NCBI GenBank assembly: GCA_900472485.1
Contig: UCII01000012.1
Coordinates: 198,572-262,571 of the forward strand
Source: Hyphomicrobiales bacterium
GTDB lineage: Bacteria > Pseudomonadota > Alphaproteobacteria > Rhizobiales > Rhizobiaceae
DNA length: 64,000 bases
Direction of reading: 5' to 3'
Made by a program: the position numbers and the translations under genes. The number at the start of each line of letters is the position of its first letter. Positions within the stretch are counted from its first letter, which is position 1. Positions 25,375 to 34,737 of this stretch are shown here, one piece after another. The notes below the pieces were generated by a model, which was given only the letters and a program-made list of their open reading frames with translations, ran no database searches and was not told the origin of the DNA.

Positions 25375-26349
25375 ATGAGCGGTTCGAACAATCCCTATAA
25401 CGCTTCCTTCGGCGGTCAGATGTCGGCCTCGGCATCCTACGGTGCCACGCCCGCTGCCGGCGGCGCTTCGCCGATCAAGGACACGACGACAGCGACCTTC
25501 GCCAAGGACGTTATCGAGGAATCGCGCAACCAGCCGGTGCTGGTCGATTTCTGGGCGCCCTGGTGCGGCCCGTGCAAACAGCTGACGCCGGTGCTCGAAA
25601 AAGTCGTCAACGAGGCACAGGGCCGCGTGAAGCTGGTCAAGATGAATATCGACGATCATCCCTCGATTGCCGGCCAGCTCGGCATCCAGTCGATTCCAGC
25701 CGTCATCGCCTTCGTAGACGGCCGTCCGGCCGATGGCTTCATGGGTGCAGTTCCGGAAAGTCAGGTTCGCCAGTTCATCGATCGCCTCGGCGGTCCGGCG
25801 GGCGGCGCCGACCATCAGGCGGCCGAGATTGCTGCCGTTCTGGAAGAGGCAAGCGGTCTGCTTGCCGCCGGTGATGTCAATGGTGCCGCCGAGCTCTTCG
25901 GTGCGGTGCTGCAGGCGGATCCCGAAAATGCCAAGGCGCTCGCCGGCATGGCGGAATGCATGATCGCCGCCGGCCAGAGCCAGCGCGCCCGCGAAGCGCT
26001 TGCCGACCTGCCGGAAACGCTCGCCAACGATGCCGGCATTCAGGCGGTGGTGAAGAAGCTCGACCAGATCGACGAGGCGCGCAAGCTTGGCGATCCCGTG
26101 GCGATCGAGCAGGAACTGGCGGCCAATCCCGACAATCACGAGCAGCGTATCAAGCTCGCCAAGATCCGCAATGTCGAAGGCAGGCGCGAAGAGGCGGCCG
26201 AGCATCTTCTGACCGTCATGCGCAAGGATCGCAGCTACGACGATGACGGCGCACGCCGCCAACTCTTGGAATTCTTCGAGGTGTGGGGTGCCAAGGACCC
26301 CGCTACGATCGCGGCGCGGCGCAGGCTTTCCTCCATTCTGTTTTCGTAA
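25375..26349 (+). CDS. cnoX: CnoX/YbbN-type thioredoxin with TPR region
   Basis: A 324-residue protein: a Gly/Ala/Ser-rich N-terminal extension (1-40), a thioredoxin domain (about 40-140) with the active CxxC in FWAPWCGPCKQL (Cys64, Cys67), and a C-terminal tetratricopeptide-like region (about 150-320, LLAAGDVNGAAELFGAVLQADPENAKALAGMAE). This is the CnoX/YbbN chaperedoxin layout. Alphaproteobacterial members keep the redox CxxC whereas the E. coli one lost it. It probably protects proteins from oxidative aggregation. It is followed in the same direction by a Lon-substrate-domain protein and Trm112. Confidence 0.88.
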   Translation: MSGSNNPYNASFGGQMSASASYGATPAAGGASPIKDTTTATFAKDVIEESRNQPVLVDFWAPWCGPCKQLTPVLEKVVNEAQGRVKLVKMNIDDHPSIAGQLGIQSIPAVIAFVDGRPADGFMGAVPESQVRQFIDRLGGPAGGADHQAAEIAAVLEEASGLLAAGDVNGAAELFGAVLQADPENAKALAGMAECMIAAGQSQRAREALADLPETLANDAGIQAVVKKLDQIDEARKLGDPVAIEQELAANPDNHEQRIKLAKIRNVEGRREEAAEHLLTVMRKDRSYDDDGARRQLLEFFEVWGAKDPATIAARRRLSSILFS

Positions 26350-26592
26350 TCGGTCAGTTGTCCCAAGGGCATGGCGATCGCGCGGAACCTTCCGGGCGAT
26401 TGCTCGTTAGACGGCCGTCCTCGATATTCGGCAAACGGCCCCCATCGGCGTTTTCATGGAAAATGCTCTTGTGTTTTCAGCAGACGGGCTCACATTGTCG
26501 ATGACGCGGCACGAAAAGGGGCGATGACCGCGATGTGTGTCGTTCCTGCGCGGCTCACTGCGGCGCGCAGCGCGTCGCGACGATCTAGCGGG

Positions 26593-27261
26593 ATGGAAAA
26601 GATGCAAGTCGGCAATGCGAGATATCTGAAGCCGGGCGATCTGCCCGAATCGGTGGTCGTCTTTCCCTTATCCGGCGCGCTGCTGCTGCCCGGTGCGCAA
26701 CTGCCGCTCAATGTCTTCGAGCCGCGCTATCTCGCCATGTTCGATGCGGCGATCGCCGGAAATCGTTTGATCGGCATGATCCAGCCGGCGCTGGGAGAGC
26801 CGCCGGAATCGTCCAATCTGGCGCATGTCGGCTGCCTCGGGCGCATCACCTCCATTTCGGAGACCGGCGATGGTCGTTATATCGCCGCGCTGACGGGCAT
26901 ATGCCGTTTCCGGCTGATGGATGAAATCACTACCCACCAGCCCTACCGCACATTCCGCATCACCCCCTTCATCTCCGACCTGAAATCCCATCATGAGGAA
27001 GGTACCGTCGATCGTCCGGCACTGCTTTCGGCTTTCCGTGCCTATCTGGAGGCCAACAAGCTGGAAGCGGATTGGGAAAGCGTCGAGCGGGCCGACAACA
27101 TGATGCTGGTCAATTCGCTGTCGATCATGGCGCCCTTCGATCCGGCCGAGAAGCAGGCACTTCTCGAAGCGCCCGACCTGAAGACCCGCGCAGAAACCTT
27201 CATCGCCATCGTCAAGATCGTGCTCGCCGGCTCCGGCGACACCGATTCCCTGCTGCAATAG
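26593..27261 (+). CDS. Lon N-terminal (substrate-binding) domain protein
   Basis: A 222-residue protein carrying the Lon/PUA-like N-terminal domain without the ATPase or protease: [62 protein letters not shown]. Function is not firmly known; such stand-alone domains are common in alphaproteobacteria. The start at 26593 is preferred over the long upstream extension, which looks noncoding; ATG 26602 is possible. It sits between a CnoX-type thioredoxin and trm112, 10 bases before the latter. Confidence 0.82.
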   Translation: MEKMQVGNARYLKPGDLPESVVVFPLSGALLLPGAQLPLNVFEPRYLAMFDAAIAGNRLIGMIQPALGEPPESSNLAHVGCLGRITSISETGDGRYIAALTGICRFRLMDEITTHQPYRTFRITPFISDLKSHHEEGTVDRPALLSAFRAYLEANKLEADWESVERADNMMLVNSLSIMAPFDPAEKQALLEAPDLKTRAETFIAIVKIVLAGSGDTDSLLQ

Positions 27262-27271
27262 GAATTTTCGT

Positions 27272-27460
27272 ATGGACGTCACGGTCAGTAAGGTGGACCC
27301 GAAACTGCTCGATCTTCTCGTCTGCCCGCTGACCAAGGGGCGGCTGAGCTACGACCGGGAAAAGAACGAGCTGATCTCGGAAAAGGCGCGTCTCGCCTAT
27401 CCGATCCGCGACGGCATTCCGATCATGCTGATTTCGGAAGCAAGACGTATCGAGGATTGA
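27272..27460 (+). CDS. Trm112-family protein
   Basis: A 62-residue protein of the Trm112/YcaR family: [53 protein letters not shown]. Only one cysteine (in VCPLTKG) remains of the eukaryotic zinc knuckle. Eukaryotic Trm112 activates methyltransferases; the bacterial role is not clear. It starts 10 bases after the Lon-domain gene, with GGAATTTTCGT upstream, so the two are likely co-transcribed. Confidence 0.88.
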   Translation: MDVTVSKVDPKLLDLLVCPLTKGRLSYDREKNELISEKARLAYPIRDGIPIMLISEARRIED

Positions 27461-27467
27461 GGCTGGT

Positions 27468-28718
27468 TCAGCTTCGTTGCGTTGCGTGACTCATCCGGCG
27501 ATGCCGCAGCAAAAGCCCGAAAAGCGTACAGTATGCGAAGATCGAGATCGCCAGGGCCGACCACAGAGCGGCATGGGGACCGGCGTAGCTCATCACTGCG
27601 GTAAATAAGGGTGGCGCGGCGGCATAGGAGAGATTGAGCGGTACCGCCAACTGCGCTGACGCGCGGGCGTAGGTGCCGCTGGGGAAGATCTGCAGCGGCA
27701 GCGTGGCGCGGGTGACGGCGGTGATGCCGCTGGCAATGCCGTAAAGCGTCGCGAAAAGCATGGCGCCGGTAAAGCTGTTGCTCAGTAGGAGAACCGCGAA
27801 GCTGAGAGGAAACAAGGCAGAGCCGGCAAGACCGGTTGCAAAGCCCGACCAGCGCCGACCGCCGATGAAATCGACCGTCCGTCCCGCCCATCGCGCGATA
27901 CCGATGAAGGCTGCCGCCGCCAACGCGCTGGCGTGATCGAGCCCCGCAGCCTCGAACAGAATGATGATCGTAAGGGCAAATCCCCAGGTTACGAAGCCGT
28001 TGGCGGCAAAGCTCGCGGCCAGAAGGGTGAAACTCGGCCCGTCGATGGCAACAGGCTCTGCCGTCGCCCTGACAGCGGATTTTTCCTTGGGCTGCCGAGC
28101 GAGTGTCATCCAATGCAGTGGCATGCAGACAAGCAGCATGAGGGCAGCAAAAATAAGCGTCGTCATGCGCCAGCCCCATTTCACCTGCAGAAGCTCCGTC
28201 AACGGCCATATGACGGTCGATGTCAGCCCGCCGGCCAGGATCAGCACGCCGAGCGCCTGCCGCGTTTTCTCGCCGGCGATTTCGCTGACTGCGATCTGCG
28301 CCGGCGTCGTCAACATACCCGCACCGGAAAGGCCGAGAATAGTCCATGACAGTATGTAGGACGCCGGATCATCCGCCAGGCCCATGACCAGCAGGCCGGC
28401 TGCGCCAAGGAATGATCCCAAAACCATCATCGGACGGGCGCCGTGGCGCTCGAAGACAGCGCTCAATGGCCAGGACACCATGGCCATGACGACAAGCATG
28501 ACCGTCGGCCCTGCCATGACCATGGGCAGAGTCATACCCAGCTCACCGGCCATGGCAGATCCGGTCACCGCCGGCAGGTAGAAGGTTGCGCCCCAGCCGA
28601 TGAGCTGGGTCAGGGACAGGGTAGCAACGGCGCGAACCGTGGGCGAGCGGAATGGCATCCAGGCAATCGGCACGGAAAGAGCGATCGGGTTACGATTGCG
28701 ATATCGAGGGGAAGGCAT
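27468..28718 (-). CDS. MFS transporter
   Basis: A 416-residue major facilitator with about twelve hydrophobic helices (LSLTQLIGWGATFYLPAVTG near the start, GSFLGAAGLLVMGLADD after the first pair, AGGLTSTVIWPLTELLQVKWGWRM midway). The start at 28718 has AAAGG eight bases upstream; an upstream Cys-rich extension is unlikely. It is divergent from a LysR regulator that begins at 28933. It ends 8 bases from the stop of the convergent trm112. Substrate unknown. Confidence 0.87.
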   Translation of the reverse strand: MPSPRYRNRNPIALSVPIAWMPFRSPTVRAVATLSLTQLIGWGATFYLPAVTGSAMAGELGMTLPMVMAGPTVMLVVMAMVSWPLSAVFERHGARPMMVLGSFLGAAGLLVMGLADDPASYILSWTILGLSGAGMLTTPAQIAVSEIAGEKTRQALGVLILAGGLTSTVIWPLTELLQVKWGWRMTTLIFAALMLLVCMPLHWMTLARQPKEKSAVRATAEPVAIDGPSFTLLAASFAANGFVTWGFALTIIILFEAAGLDHASALAAAAFIGIARWAGRTVDFIGGRRWSGFATGLAGSALFPLSFAVLLLSNSFTGAMLFATLYGIASGITAVTRATLPLQIFPSGTYARASAQLAVPLNLSYAAAPPLFTAVMSYAGPHAALWSALAISIFAYCTLFGLLLRHRRMSHATQRS

Positions 28719-28932
28719 CAAAGACCTTTGGCAGGAGCATTTTTCGGTTCTGGCAGAATGGGGCAAGGAATAAAATTAATGCTGTATCGGCCGATACTCA
28801 TGCTATGGCTCGGTTTCTCAAACGAGCCCGCTCGAGTACATTGCATGTGATCAAGCGCTTTTCGTATTTGCTTGTGCTTGATTTTTGCCCGCTGCTCAAA
28901 CGAGGAATTTGAAGGGAGATTGAGGAAAATTC

Positions 28933-29811
28933 ATGCAGGGAAAGCATAGGGTTTCTCTCAACGCCATCAGGGTTTTCGCGATCGTCGCTCGCACCGGAAG
29001 CCTGACGGCTGCCGGCGCTGAACTTGGCGTGACCTCCGGCGCGGTCAGCCACCAGCTCAAAAAGCTCGAGGACGAGCTTGGAGTGAGCTTTTTCCGCCGA
29101 GGAAACAACATCGTCTCTCTTACCGAAGTAGGGCGGCGGTTCCATCAGGAGGTGGCGCCGGCGATCGGGCTCATCGAGCGTTCGGCCGAGGCTCTCTATC
29201 GCGACGAAAACGAAATCAGCGTCCACGCCACGACGTCGCTTGCGCTGCGCTGGCTCATCCCATCACTGGATCGCTTTCGCGCCCTCTGCCCGCAGGTGCG
29301 CGTCCGTGTAGAAACGAGTTCCGCGCGCGGCTTTCCGGCCGTTCCCGACTCGGATGTCAGTATTCGCCATTTCCGGATAGGGGAAGTCGCTGAAGGATGG
29401 GAATTCCTCGCGCGCGACCTGCGCCGTCCGGTCGTTTCTCCGGGCCTGCTGGCAAAAGATACCAATCGTCAGGGGATTGCCCTTCCGCGCTTGCCGGCTC
29501 TGCAATGCTGTGTGGGCAACTGGGATTGGCAGCTCTGGTGCAAGGCGTTCGATCTTTTGCCGGCAGATCTTTCCTTCGGCCATGCCTTCGACACGGACGA
29601 CGCCGCGCTTCATGCCTGCGTCGCTGGTCTCGGAGTGCTGCTTGCACCGACCATCCTCACGTGCCGGGAAATGAAATCGGGTGCGCTGGTAAACCTGCCT
29701 GGCTACGAACCGGTCGAAACCGGCACGTATCGCTATCAGCGCCGCTCGGAATCGAGGGCGGTCCGGCAATTCTGCAGCTGGATGGATGCCGAGATGCGGA
29801 ACCTCGTATAG
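28933..29811 (+). CDS. LysR-family transcriptional regulator (GcvA-like)
   Basis: A 292-residue LTTR; the winged helix is visible in RVSLNAIRVFAIVARTGSLTAAGAELGVTSGAVSHQLKKLEDELGVSFFRRGNNIVSLTEVGRRF, and the effector domain in ISVHATTSLALRWLIPSLDRFRALCPQVRVRVETS. The sequence style is that of the GcvA/AmpR group. It is divergent from an MFS transporter, the probable target. Confidence 0.92.
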   Translation: MQGKHRVSLNAIRVFAIVARTGSLTAAGAELGVTSGAVSHQLKKLEDELGVSFFRRGNNIVSLTEVGRRFHQEVAPAIGLIERSAEALYRDENEISVHATTSLALRWLIPSLDRFRALCPQVRVRVETSSARGFPAVPDSDVSIRHFRIGEVAEGWEFLARDLRRPVVSPGLLAKDTNRQGIALPRLPALQCCVGNWDWQLWCKAFDLLPADLSFGHAFDTDDAALHACVAGLGVLLAPTILTCREMKSGALVNLPGYEPVETGTYRYQRRSESRAVRQFCSWMDAEMRNLV

Positions 29812-30024
29812 AGGGTTTCCGCTTCAGAGATTGGCGATTCGCCCCGACTCTTCAGATCGCCTCGCCGGCAACGTTCGGTGACATTCATCTCCGGTGCGCT
29901 GGGCGATCGGCCGAATGCCTACGGGACCGCCGTTCTCGCTGCCGCTTCGGCGGCGATGGAAACATACCAATAAGAATGAGCTTGACCCCAATGCCCGATT
30001 AGAGAAGCGGTCATAGCGATATTG

Positions 30025-30417
30025 TCAGCGGCGATTTCCCATCTTGTCATAGCGTAGCGTGGCCGCCTCGACCTTGTCGCCGTTGGCCGCTGCCCATGCA
30101 CATAGTGCTTCAAACGGCTCCCGCAGTGAATGGCCTAGGGGGGTAATGGCATATTCCACGCCAATCGGCTGCGTTGGGAGTACGGTTCTCGTCACAAGAC
30201 CGTTCCGCTCGAGCCTCTTCAAAGCGTCGGCCAGAGCCTTGTGCGTGATCCCATGGAGACGCCGCTTGATCTCGTTGAAGCGCGAGGGTCTGGGACAGAT
30301 CACTGTCAATATCAGGATCGTCCATTTATCAGCGATCTTGTCGAGCACCGGGCGAACCTGCGCCATGTCGGCACAGGCGCGATGAGAAAGTGCTTCCAGG
30401 TCAGTATACTCGTCCAT
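30025..30417 (-). CDS. HxlR-family transcriptional regulator
   Basis: A 130-residue winged-helix regulator: VRPVLDKIADKWTILILTVICPRPSRFNEIKRRLHGITHKALADALKRLERNGLVTRTVLPTQPIGVEYAITPLGHSL is the HxlR core. It is divergent from an SDR gene with 81 bases between them, containing an inverted repeat at 30451-30467. HxlR proteins often sense aldehydes, quinones or electrophiles. Confidence 0.92.
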   Translation of the reverse strand: MDEYTDLEALSHRACADMAQVRPVLDKIADKWTILILTVICPRPSRFNEIKRRLHGITHKALADALKRLERNGLVTRTVLPTQPIGVEYAITPLGHSLREPFEALCAWAAANGDKVEAATLRYDKMGNRR

Positions 30418-30450
30418 ATCTAGGCTACTTCAGGTGCGTAATTGATATCA

Positions 30451-30467
30451 GATATATGACGTATATC
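30451..30467. promoter_or_regulatory. inverted repeat between HxlR and SDR genes
   Basis: GATATA at 30451-30456 and TATATC at 30462-30467 form a perfect 6-bp inverted repeat around TGACG. It is the only clear symmetry in the divergent region and could be the HxlR operator or part of a promoter. Confidence 0.45.
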
Positions 30468-30498
30468 ATGACGAGACCATCAATTGAAAGGATTTACG

Positions 30499-31230
30499 AT
30501 GGCTCGAATGAGTAACAAGGTTGCCCTGGTCGTCGGCGGCGCCAGGGGTATAGGCTTGGCGATCGCAGAGCGGCTTTCTGCCGAAGGGGCGAAGGTCTTC
30601 ATTACCAGTCGTAGAAGTGAAGATGCCGAGAAGGCGGCCACGGGTATCGGCCATGACGCGGTCGGCATTACCGCCGATGCCAGTGTGCCCGAAGATATGG
30701 TGGAGACTGTCGAAAAAGTGCGAAAAGCATATGGCCATATTGATGCGCTCGTATTGAATGCAGGCCTCTCCGAGCCTGCGCAGATCGCAGACATAACGCC
30801 GGACCACTTCGACCGCCACTTCGGCGTCAACGTCCGCGGGATGGTTTTCGGCCTGCAGGCAGCGCTCCCTGCGATGACGGAAGGTGGGTCGGTCGTCCTC
30901 GTCGGATCCATCGCCGATAGTGGAGGTTACGCTTCATACGGAACTTACGCCGCCACGAAGGCAGCCGTGCGTTCCTATGCCCGAACTTGGACGGCAGAAC
31001 TTGCACCCAGAGGTATACGCGTCAACGTTGTTGCGCCCGGTCCAACGGATACGGAAATGATGGCTGCGGTTTCGGAAGACATGCGTGCTGCGCTTGTCGC
31101 TCCGATCCCGATGGGGCGAATGGCCCGGCCTTCGGAAGTCGCTGCGGCCGCCTTGTTCTTGTTGAGCGATGACGCGAGCTACATCGCCGGTGCCGAACTG
31201 TGCGTCGACGGCGGCTTGCGGCAGGTCTAA
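30499..31230 (+). CDS. short-chain dehydrogenase/reductase
   Basis: A 243-residue classical SDR. The nucleotide-binding TxxxGxG variant is VVGGARGIGLAIAERL, followed by LVLNAGL (NAG), the active Ser in VLVGSIADSGG, YGTYAATKAA (YxxxK) and the C-terminal GAELCVDGGLRQV. ATG 30499 has AAAGGA ten bases upstream. It is divergent from an HxlR regulator. Substrate unknown; such enzymes often reduce quinones or carbonyls. Confidence 0.9.
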   Translation: MARMSNKVALVVGGARGIGLAIAERLSAEGAKVFITSRRSEDAEKAATGIGHDAVGITADASVPEDMVETVEKVRKAYGHIDALVLNAGLSEPAQIADITPDHFDRHFGVNVRGMVFGLQAALPAMTEGGSVVLVGSIADSGGYASYGTYAATKAAVRSYARTWTAELAPRGIRVNVVAPGPTDTEMMAAVSEDMRAALVAPIPMGRMARPSEVAAAALFLLSDDASYIAGAELCVDGGLRQV

Positions 31231-31396
31231 CAGAAGCCAAACCCAGGGGCAGCTTCGCGCCTTCATTTCGGACAGCGGACGGTTCGCGAGACCGCCTGGA
31301 AGCTGCCGTTCCCCTGGTCGTATCGCCTCGTCAGCGCCGGCTATAGGTCGACGCCGGGGATACTGCAGGCAGCCGGAATGAGCTGCCTGCGAGGGG

Positions 31397-32362
31397 CTAG
31401 TCCTTCGCGCACCACAGAGCAAAGGTTTCCCGGTCGTCTTCCAGAGGCGCCGGGTTTGCCAGGTAGCTTGGCTTCCAAACGTCGTGAATGAACGCTTCCA
31501 TCGTCGTCGGCAGTTGCGGGCGATCCTCATGCTGCCCGTGGAACTTGACGAGGCCGCTGTTCAGGGCTTCAGTCGTCAGTATGTCGTAATTCCATCTTTC
31601 CGGCGTTCCGAACCGCCCGATGAATTCGGCTTTCACCTCTTCGCGCTTCGTGTCGATGTAGCGATAGTCGACCGGCTTGCCGATCTGAGCGCTGATGATC
31701 GCGGCCAGGTCATTCATGGAGATGTCCTCAGAACCGACCTCAAGGTTGACCCGGTGTCTGCCTCTTGGATTGGTCAGTTCCCCGGCAGCCAGCCAGGCGA
31801 TGTCATCGATTGCCACCCATGGCATCTTCAGATCCGGCAGGCAGGACCACGCAATGCGGCCATATCTGGCAACCGGCCTGATCCACTGAACCGTATCCTC
31901 CATGAACCAGGCGCCACGCAGGTGAACCAGATTGATCGAGCCCAGTTCATTGAGCTTGGTGTCGAGATGGTGGAAGCCCTTGAAATGGCCGGTCTTCGCG
32001 TTGACCTCGGACCCCATGGCGGTCAGGCTCACGGCCAGCTTGACGTCGGACTTTTCAAGCGCATCGACAAAACGCTGAGCCACGACGGGATAGTGACCCT
32101 CGAAGTCGTTCCAGTCTGTCTTGATCTTGTTCCAGTCTGTCTTGACCATCAGAAATGCGGCATCGACATCGCGGAAAAATGCGTGGAGATCACCTGTCCC
32201 CTCATCAAAGCTTCCGATGAACGGCTCTGCGCCAAGCGAAACCAGCTCTTCCAGCGCCGGGCCACCTCTGGATAGGGCCCTTACCTGATGCCCGGCGCCC
32301 AAAAGGGTTCGGGTAAGCTTGCGCCCAATTCGTCCCGTTGCACCAACGACAGCAATTCTCAT
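31397..32362 (-). CDS. NmrA-like NAD(P)-binding protein
   Basis: A 321-residue atypical SDR: MRIAVVGATGRIGRKLTRTLLGAGHQVRALSR shows the Rossmann GxxGxxG motif, and there is no YxxxK catalytic pair, as expected of the NmrA group. Later motifs are VHLRGAWFMEDTVQWI and WVAIDDIAWLAA. Members act as redox sensors or NAD(P)H-quinone reductases. The start at 32362 is the conserved MRIAVVGATG. It is divergent from an AraC regulator. Confidence 0.87.
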   Translation of the reverse strand: MRIAVVGATGRIGRKLTRTLLGAGHQVRALSRGGPALEELVSLGAEPFIGSFDEGTGDLHAFFRDVDAAFLMVKTDWNKIKTDWNDFEGHYPVVAQRFVDALEKSDVKLAVSLTAMGSEVNAKTGHFKGFHHLDTKLNELGSINLVHLRGAWFMEDTVQWIRPVARYGRIAWSCLPDLKMPWVAIDDIAWLAAGELTNPRGRHRVNLEVGSEDISMNDLAAIISAQIGKPVDYRYIDTKREEVKAEFIGRFGTPERWNYDILTTEALNSGLVKFHGQHEDRPQLPTTMEAFIHDVWKPSYLANPAPLEDDRETFALWCAKD

Positions 32363-32436
32363 AACACACTCCGTTCCATGATTGATCACTGAACGGTAGC
32401 TCATTGCAGGTCCGGCGAATTTGGAGATAATGCCAC

Positions 32437-33270
32437 ATGATCTCTAAATCAGGCCAATCTTCCGAAGCATTGCTGGATTGTTATGCTGAATGCGATCCCG
32501 ATAGTCTGGATCGCACGGCATTCGCCGTGCGTCTCGACTTCAGCCAGTACAAAGCCGAAGTGCCTCTGCACCAGCATCGCCAGGGACAGCTTGTCATGGC
32601 CTTGCGCGGCGCCGTCACCTGCAGGACGGAGAACGCCCTCTGGATTGTTCCACCGAATTGCGGCGTGTGGATACCGGGGCGCATTCTTCACAGCAACCAG
32701 GCCACATCCAACGCCCATCTCTCCTACCTGTTCGTCGAGCCCGGCGCAGCGGCGCTGCCTATGGAGTGCTGCACGCTTTCTGTCTCGCCGATGCTACGTG
32801 AGATGATCCTGCGCTTGGCAGATGTGCCGGTCGATTTTGCCGGGAATGAACATATTGAGCGCCTGGTCAGGGTCATGCTGGACGAACTAGTGCAGATGCC
32901 GATAGAGGCGCTGTCGCTGCCCGCATCCCATCATCCCAAGATCAACGCCATCACTGCTGCCTTGACGGATGACCCAAGCGATCGCCGCACACTTGCCGAC
33001 TGGGCGGCACATGTCGCCATGAGCGAGCGATCCCTCAAGCGGCTGATGGTCGAGGAAACCGGACTGACATTCGGCCGGTGGCGGCGCCAGTTGCATCTCG
33101 TCATCGCCTTGCGCGAACTGGCTAGCGGCGCGTCGGTGCAGAGGGTCTCCAGCGATCTCGGCTACGAGTCCCCGACCGCCTTCATCGTGATGTTCAAGAA
33201 GGCGCTCGGCACCACGCCCGCGCGCTATTTCTCAAGCCAATCTGCCGACCGGTCGCCGCGCTTCAACTGA
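32437..33270 (+). CDS. AraC-family transcriptional regulator with cupin domain
   Basis: A 277-residue regulator: an N-terminal cupin (residues 30-140, VPLHQHRQGQLVMALRGAVTCRTENALWIVPPNCGVWIPGRILHSNQ) and a C-terminal double helix-turn-helix (ADWAAHVAMSERSLKRLMVEETGLTFGRWRRQLHLVIALREL, then VQRVSSDLGYESPTAFIVMFKKALGTTPARYF). It is divergent from the NmrA-like gene, the likely target. The start overlaps no other gene. Confidence 0.92.
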   Translation: MISKSGQSSEALLDCYAECDPDSLDRTAFAVRLDFSQYKAEVPLHQHRQGQLVMALRGAVTCRTENALWIVPPNCGVWIPGRILHSNQATSNAHLSYLFVEPGAAALPMECCTLSVSPMLREMILRLADVPVDFAGNEHIERLVRVMLDELVQMPIEALSLPASHHPKINAITAALTDDPSDRRTLADWAAHVAMSERSLKRLMVEETGLTFGRWRRQLHLVIALRELASGASVQRVSSDLGYESPTAFIVMFKKALGTTPARYFSSQSADRSPRFN

Positions 33271-33439
33271 AGACGACATGAGGTGAGATCCAGCGCTGCG
33301 TCAAACGATTGCTATGCGTTCAGGTTCGGAATTCTCTCCGGTTCGATTTGTCTTTCCGACATCCAATAGCAGACTTTCCGCTTCGCGGTCCCTTCGGCAG
33401 ACATCTGCGGGGAATTACACTTCTTCCAATTTCCCGCGC

Positions 33440-34654
33440 TTAAATCGCCTCACCAGCCAGCAGCCGCGGATTGTCCTTCGCGGTCGTACCGGCTGCCTGG
33501 CCGATGAAGAAGGATTTGACGCTCGGCAGACGATCGACGATCCCCAGGCCGAAGTCGCGGGCGATGCGCAAGGGCGTGCTGTCATTGGAGAAGAGCCGGT
33601 TCAGCACGTCGGTCGTCACCCCCATGCGGAAAGTGTCGAAGCGGCGCCAGGTCTGGTAGCGTTCGAGGGTATTGATCGAGCCGATGTCGAGGCCGAGGCG
33701 GTCGGCTTCGACGATGGTTTCGGCAAGGGCTGCCACATCCTTGAAGCCGAGATTGAGGCCCTGGCCGGAGATCGGGTGGATGCCATGGGCGGCATCGCCC
33801 GCCAGCGCAAATCGCGGCGCGACGAAAGCGCGAGCAAGCGTGAGGCCGAGCGGGAAAGCCCGGCGTTCCCCGACGGTGGTAAGCGCGCCGAGCTTGTGGC
33901 CGAAGCGGCGCTCCAGTTCCTCTTCGAACAAGAGATCGTCGGAAGCGACGAGCCGTTCGGCGTCGGAGGTGCGTTCCGTCCAGACGAGCGAGGAGCGATT
34001 GTTCTTCAAGGGCAGAATGGCGAAGGGGCCGGAGGGCAGGAAATGCTCCTCGGCACAGCCGCCATGCGGCCGCTCGTGCTCGACGGTAACGACGATGCCG
34101 GACTGGCCGTAATCCCAATTGACCGTCTTGATACCGGCCATGTCGCGTAGCTTCGAGCGCACGCCGTCGCAGGCGACAAGAAGCCGTGTTTCCAGCGTGC
34201 TGCCATCCGAAAGGGTGAGCTTGGTCTTATTGTCGTCAGTCGTGAATCCGGTGGCGCTGAGGCCATGCTTGATCGGTATGCCCAAGCGTTCGCAGGCGCC
34301 ACGGAGCGCTCCGACCATGGTGAGGTTCGGCACCATGTGGGCGAAGGGCTGACCCTCGGCCACTTCGCCGTCAAAGGTGAGGAAGACCGGACGGACGGGA
34401 TCGCCCGTGCGCGAATCGGTGACGACCATGCGCGTGATCGGCTCGGCCTCCGGTGCGATCTCGTTCCAGACGCCGAGGACGTCGAGCATCTTCGAGGCGG
34501 CCGCGATGATTGCCGATGCCCGCATGTCCTTCTTCCAGGCGGTTTCGGGAGCGGCTTCCACGATCATGACGTCGAGGTGAGGTGCGGCCTGCTTGACTGC
34601 GACCGCTGCGGCAAGACCCACATATCCGCCACCCACTACCAGCATGTCCAACAT
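33440..34654 (-). CDS. UbiH/COQ6-family FAD-dependent monooxygenase
   Basis: A 404-residue flavoprotein hydroxylase. The N-terminal FAD motif is LVVGGGYVGLAAAVAVKQAAP (GxGxxG at about 7-12), the DG motif VACDGVRSKLRD lies midway, and the GD motif ALAGDAAHGIHPISGQGLNLGFKDV lies in the C-terminal part. This is the ubiquinone-biosynthesis hydroxylase family (UbiH, UbiF, UbiL). The start at 34654 begins the FAD fold. It is divergent from tesB. Which ring position it hydroxylates is not told by sequence. Confidence 0.87.
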   Translation of the reverse strand: MLDMLVVGGGYVGLAAAVAVKQAAPHLDVMIVEAAPETAWKKDMRASAIIAAASKMLDVLGVWNEIAPEAEPITRMVVTDSRTGDPVRPVFLTFDGEVAEGQPFAHMVPNLTMVGALRGACERLGIPIKHGLSATGFTTDDNKTKLTLSDGSTLETRLLVACDGVRSKLRDMAGIKTVNWDYGQSGIVVTVEHERPHGGCAEEHFLPSGPFAILPLKNNRSSLVWTERTSDAERLVASDDLLFEEELERRFGHKLGALTTVGERRAFPLGLTLARAFVAPRFALAGDAAHGIHPISGQGLNLGFKDVAALAETIVEADRLGLDIGSINTLERYQTWRRFDTFRMGVTTDVLNRLFSNDSTPLRIARDFGLGIVDRLPSVKSFFIGQAAGTTAKDNPRLLAGEAI

Positions 34655-34737
34655 AGCGCTTCCCTGTGTCTTACTGTCACGTCCTGCCCTATATAGAGCA
34701 TCCTGTTGACGGTTCCTACCATGGGAGTTCAAGCAAA